64,000 nt of DNA. It comes from Janthinobacterium sp. PC23-8 (lineage in GTDB: Bacteria; Pseudomonadota; Gammaproteobacteria; Burkholderiales; Burkholderiaceae_D). A program made the position numbers and the translations under genes. The stretch covers positions 741,621 to 805,620 of the forward strand of contig NZ_NJGY01000001.1 in assembly GCF_002250505.1 (NCBI RefSeq). The letters run 5' to 3'. The notes under the pieces were generated by a model. It worked only from the letters and a program-made list of their open reading frames with translations. It did not search any database and had not been told where the DNA came from. Positions 62,314 through 64,000 of this stretch are shown in pieces (position 1 is the first letter of the stretch; the number at the start of each line of letters is the position of its first letter).

Positions 62314-63077
62314 GGCGGGCAAGCGAGCGCGTCGCGTATCAGCGCCAGCAAGGCGGCGGGCTGGCGGACGATGGAAAAATGGTCGCCGCGCAGCTCGACG
62401 ATGCGCGCGCCGCGCTCGCTGCGGCCATGCCAGCCCTCCAGCCGCGCCCGCACCGACTCGATATCGTCATCGGCGCCCACCGCCAGGATGCGCGTGCGTG
62501 CCAGCGCACCGGCTGACGGCTGCCAGGTTTCAATCAGGCGAAAATCGGCGCGCAGCATCGGCAACAGCAAGGCCATCAGTTCGTCTTCGGCCAGCACTTC
62601 GGGCGGCGTGCCACCCATCTGTCCCAGCGCCAGACGAAACGCCGCGTCATCGAGCTGATGCAGGGGCGCACGCTGGCGCGCCAGCCCGGGCGTGCCGCGT
62701 CCGCTGACGATCAGCCAGTCGGGCGGCGCCATGCCCGGTTCGCGTTCGAGCCGCAGCGCCAGCTCCCAGGCAATCGCCGCGCCCATGCTGTGGCCATAGA
62801 TCGACCAGCGCCGCGCATGCAATGCCCCGGGTGGTCGCAAGAGCGCCGCCAGGGCGCTCGCCAGCGTCGGCACCAGCGCCTCCATCTGTCCCACCGCCGG
62901 CTCGCCCATGCGCGCTTCACGCCCCGGCAACAGCAGCGGACAAACCTGCACCAGGTCCTCCAGCGCGGCCGGCCACTGCCGGAAAACGCCGCTCCCGCCA
63001 CCGGCAAAAGGCAGGCAAAACAGCAAGGGCCGCTGGTCGTCGGCCAGCGGCGCCAGGCCAGAATGGATAGTATTCAA
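62310..63077 (-). CDS. Type II thioesterase
   Basis: 255-aa alpha/beta hydrolase that removes wrong groups from carrier domains. PFAGGGSGVFRQW, the nucleophile elbow YGHSMGA and the His in GDHFSI are present, as is the Asp region AVGADDD. The start is TTG, whose TGA overlap with the upstream synthase stop (TTGA) suggests coupled translation. Confidence 0.92.
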   Translation of the reverse strand: MNTIHSGLAPLADDQRPLLFCLPFAGGGSGVFRQWPAALEDLVQVCPLLLPGREARMGEPAVGQMEALVPTLASALAALLRPPGALHARRWSIYGHSMGAAIAWELALRLEREPGMAPPDWLIVSGRGTPGLARQRAPLHQLDDAAFRLALGQMGGTPPEVLAEDELMALLLPMLRADFRLIETWQPSAGALARTRILAVGADDDIESVRARLEGWHGRSERGARIVELRGDHFSIVRQPAALLALIRDALACPP

Positions 63078-64000
63078 TCGATGCTCCCTGATAACTCAAC
63101 AATATTGTCGCCGCGCGCGATCGCCGCCGCCAGCGCCGCGCCCAGCGCCGCGCCACTGGCCCCTTCCAGCATCGACACATGGTCGCCGGCGCAGCGATGC
63201 GAGCACACCGGCTGCACGCTGCTGGCAGCCCAGGCGGGTGCGAAATCGTCGGCATGGGCGGCGCAATTCCAGACTTCCGGCGCAGTGCGCAGCAGCGGCA
63301 GCGATGGCGCCGGCAGGCGGGCCAGCAGCGCGAAGGCGCGGTCCAGCGCCGCCAGTTCGGCCACCGCATCGACGCCAGGCCACAGCTCCAGCGGCGCCAG
63401 GGCATCGGCAATCGCACGCCAGCGCCCGCTACTATCGGGCAGCGCCGCAAAATCGGCCCGCTCGAACGACGGCGCGCGCGCGCCGGCCGCCTGGGCACAG
63501 GCGGCGGCGATATACATGCAGCGCTCGAGCGGATCGGCGGCCGCCGCCAGCGGCGCCTCGCCGGGCGGCGGCGGCACGGTATCGAGCACGCCCAGGAAAG
63601 CCACGCGCTCGCCGAGCGCTTCGAGCCGTCCCGCCAGGTGCGCGGCCAGCACCCCGCCGTAGGAATGCCCGGCCAGGCGATACGGTCCGGCTGGCTGGCG
63701 CTGCCGGATGGCCGCCAGCGCGCGCGCCAGCAAGGCCTCGAAACTGTCCGGCATGTGCGCCTCGTGCCCGGTCAGTTGCAGCGCGGCGACGGCGTAACCA
63801 TGGCGCACCAGCGCTGCCGCCATGCTGGCATAGGCGCTGGCGCGCCCGCCGATATCGTGCACCAGGAACACCATGGGCGCGCCAGGCGCGCCGCCCAGGT
63901 GCAACAACGCGGACGCACCGGCGCCATCGGGCGCAACGGCCGGGGCGGCGTCCGGCGCATCGTGCAGCGCCAGCCAGGCGGCCAGCTCGCGCGGGGTGGG
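63074..64000 (-). CDS. NRPS/PKS C-terminal thioesterase module, partial
   Basis: Only the C-terminal end of a large synthase is inside the window; it is open to the edge. PTPRELAAWLALHDA at the edge resembles the tail of a carrier domain, followed by an Ala/Pro-rich linker. The thioesterase domain has VFLVHDIGGRASAY, nucleophile GHSYGGVLA, Asp in GVLDTVPP and His in AGDHVSML. It should release the finished product by hydrolysis or cyclisation. Upstream modules are beyond the window, so the product cannot be named. Confidence 0.85.
   Translation of the reverse strand, partial: PTPRELAAWLALHDAPDAAPAVAPDGAGASALLHLGGAPGAPMVFLVHDIGGRASAYASMAAALVRHGYAVAALQLTGHEAHMPDSFEALLARALAAIRQRQPAGPYRLAGHSYGGVLAAHLAGRLEALGERVAFLGVLDTVPPPPGEAPLAAAADPLERCMYIAAACAQAAGARAPSFERADFAALPDSSGRWRAIADALAPLELWPGVDAVAELAALDRAFALLARLPAPSLPLLRTAPEVWNCAAHADDFAPAWAASSVQPVCSHRCAGDHVSMLEGASGAALGAALAAAIARGDNIVELSGSID

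Noticed and set aside
1..64000. tRNA, rRNA, CRISPR arrays and prophage genes
   Set aside because: None was recognised on either strand; no repeat-spacer pattern, integrase or phage structural gene was seen.

Overview
The window is 64 kb of high-GC DNA, very probably the chromosome of a betaproteobacterium of the Oxalobacteraceae (Janthinobacterium, Duganella or Massilia type). The evidence is the conserved leuC-ecn-leuD-leuB-asd-fimV-truA-trpF-trpB-trpA-accD-folC-dedD-cvpA order on the minus strand, a polar-pole FimV, CheZ-type chemotaxis, and GGGGTC...GACCCC hairpin elements inside the trp-acc operon. The genus is inferred; no rRNA or tRNA gene was seen.

Layout. 1-14653 (minus): housekeeping block for leucine, aspartate-family and tryptophan biosynthesis, fatty-acid (AccD) and folate (FolC) synthesis, tRNA pseudouridylation (TruA), FimV and an entericidin. 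14969-18885: a secreted S41-type protease, then cheZ-cheA. 19245-21770: a universal stress gene with a perfect FNR box, a NarL/LuxR response regulator and an FNR-like regulator that keeps three of the four expected cysteines. 21815-28820: an iron island with two converging transcription units, each headed by a Fur-like box. One is hemP, a 106-aa gene and a DUF2325 gene. The other is PepSY, DUF2271, DUF4198, ApbE, a flavodoxin reductase and a glutathione peroxidase. 28985-31124: small stress genes (PPOX fold, DUF2239 with a promoter-embedded operator, a 91-aa protein, a KGG protein). 31125-36954: the ligase-associated DNA repair cassette PdeM-Lhr-ligase-exonuclease. 37193-43795: MAPEG, two hybrid histidine kinases, CheB and CheR. 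43883-47372: aldo/keto reductase with divergent LysR, O-methyltransferase and EamA exporter. 47510-49909: an unusual protein with DnaJ-type zinc-finger repeats, membrane helices and Sel1 repeats. 49913-53388: TetR-Map pair and a chemoreceptor ending in WETF. 53640-60000: a lower-GC accessory stretch with a decayed HlyD-type exporter fragment, a TraB/GumN-like protein, a beta-lactamase-fold hydrolase, several small unknown genes, and two GNAT acetyltransferases separated by a run of 13 G. 60117-64000: AMP nucleosidase, then the downstream end of an NRPS/PKS cluster (terminal thioesterase, type II thioesterase, Sfp-type transferase).

How the parts work together. The most coherent and least described unit is the Fur-box-headed operon at 23746-28820. 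The DUF2271 protein carries a DGVSGAT sequence, which matches the ApbE flavinylation motif, and an ApbE gene lies in the same operon. With the membrane-anchored NADPH flavoreductase and the PepSY membrane protein, it looks like an electron path across the inner membrane to a periplasmic flavoprotein, probably for ferric iron or siderophore reduction. The HemP-DUF2325 operon that faces it is probably also an iron/heme-starvation unit. Other points of interest are the zinc-finger/Sel1 protein, the predicted DUF2239 autorepressor circuit, a predicted leaderless tetR transcript, and repeated AGGA-N4-TCCT palindromes near stress genes.
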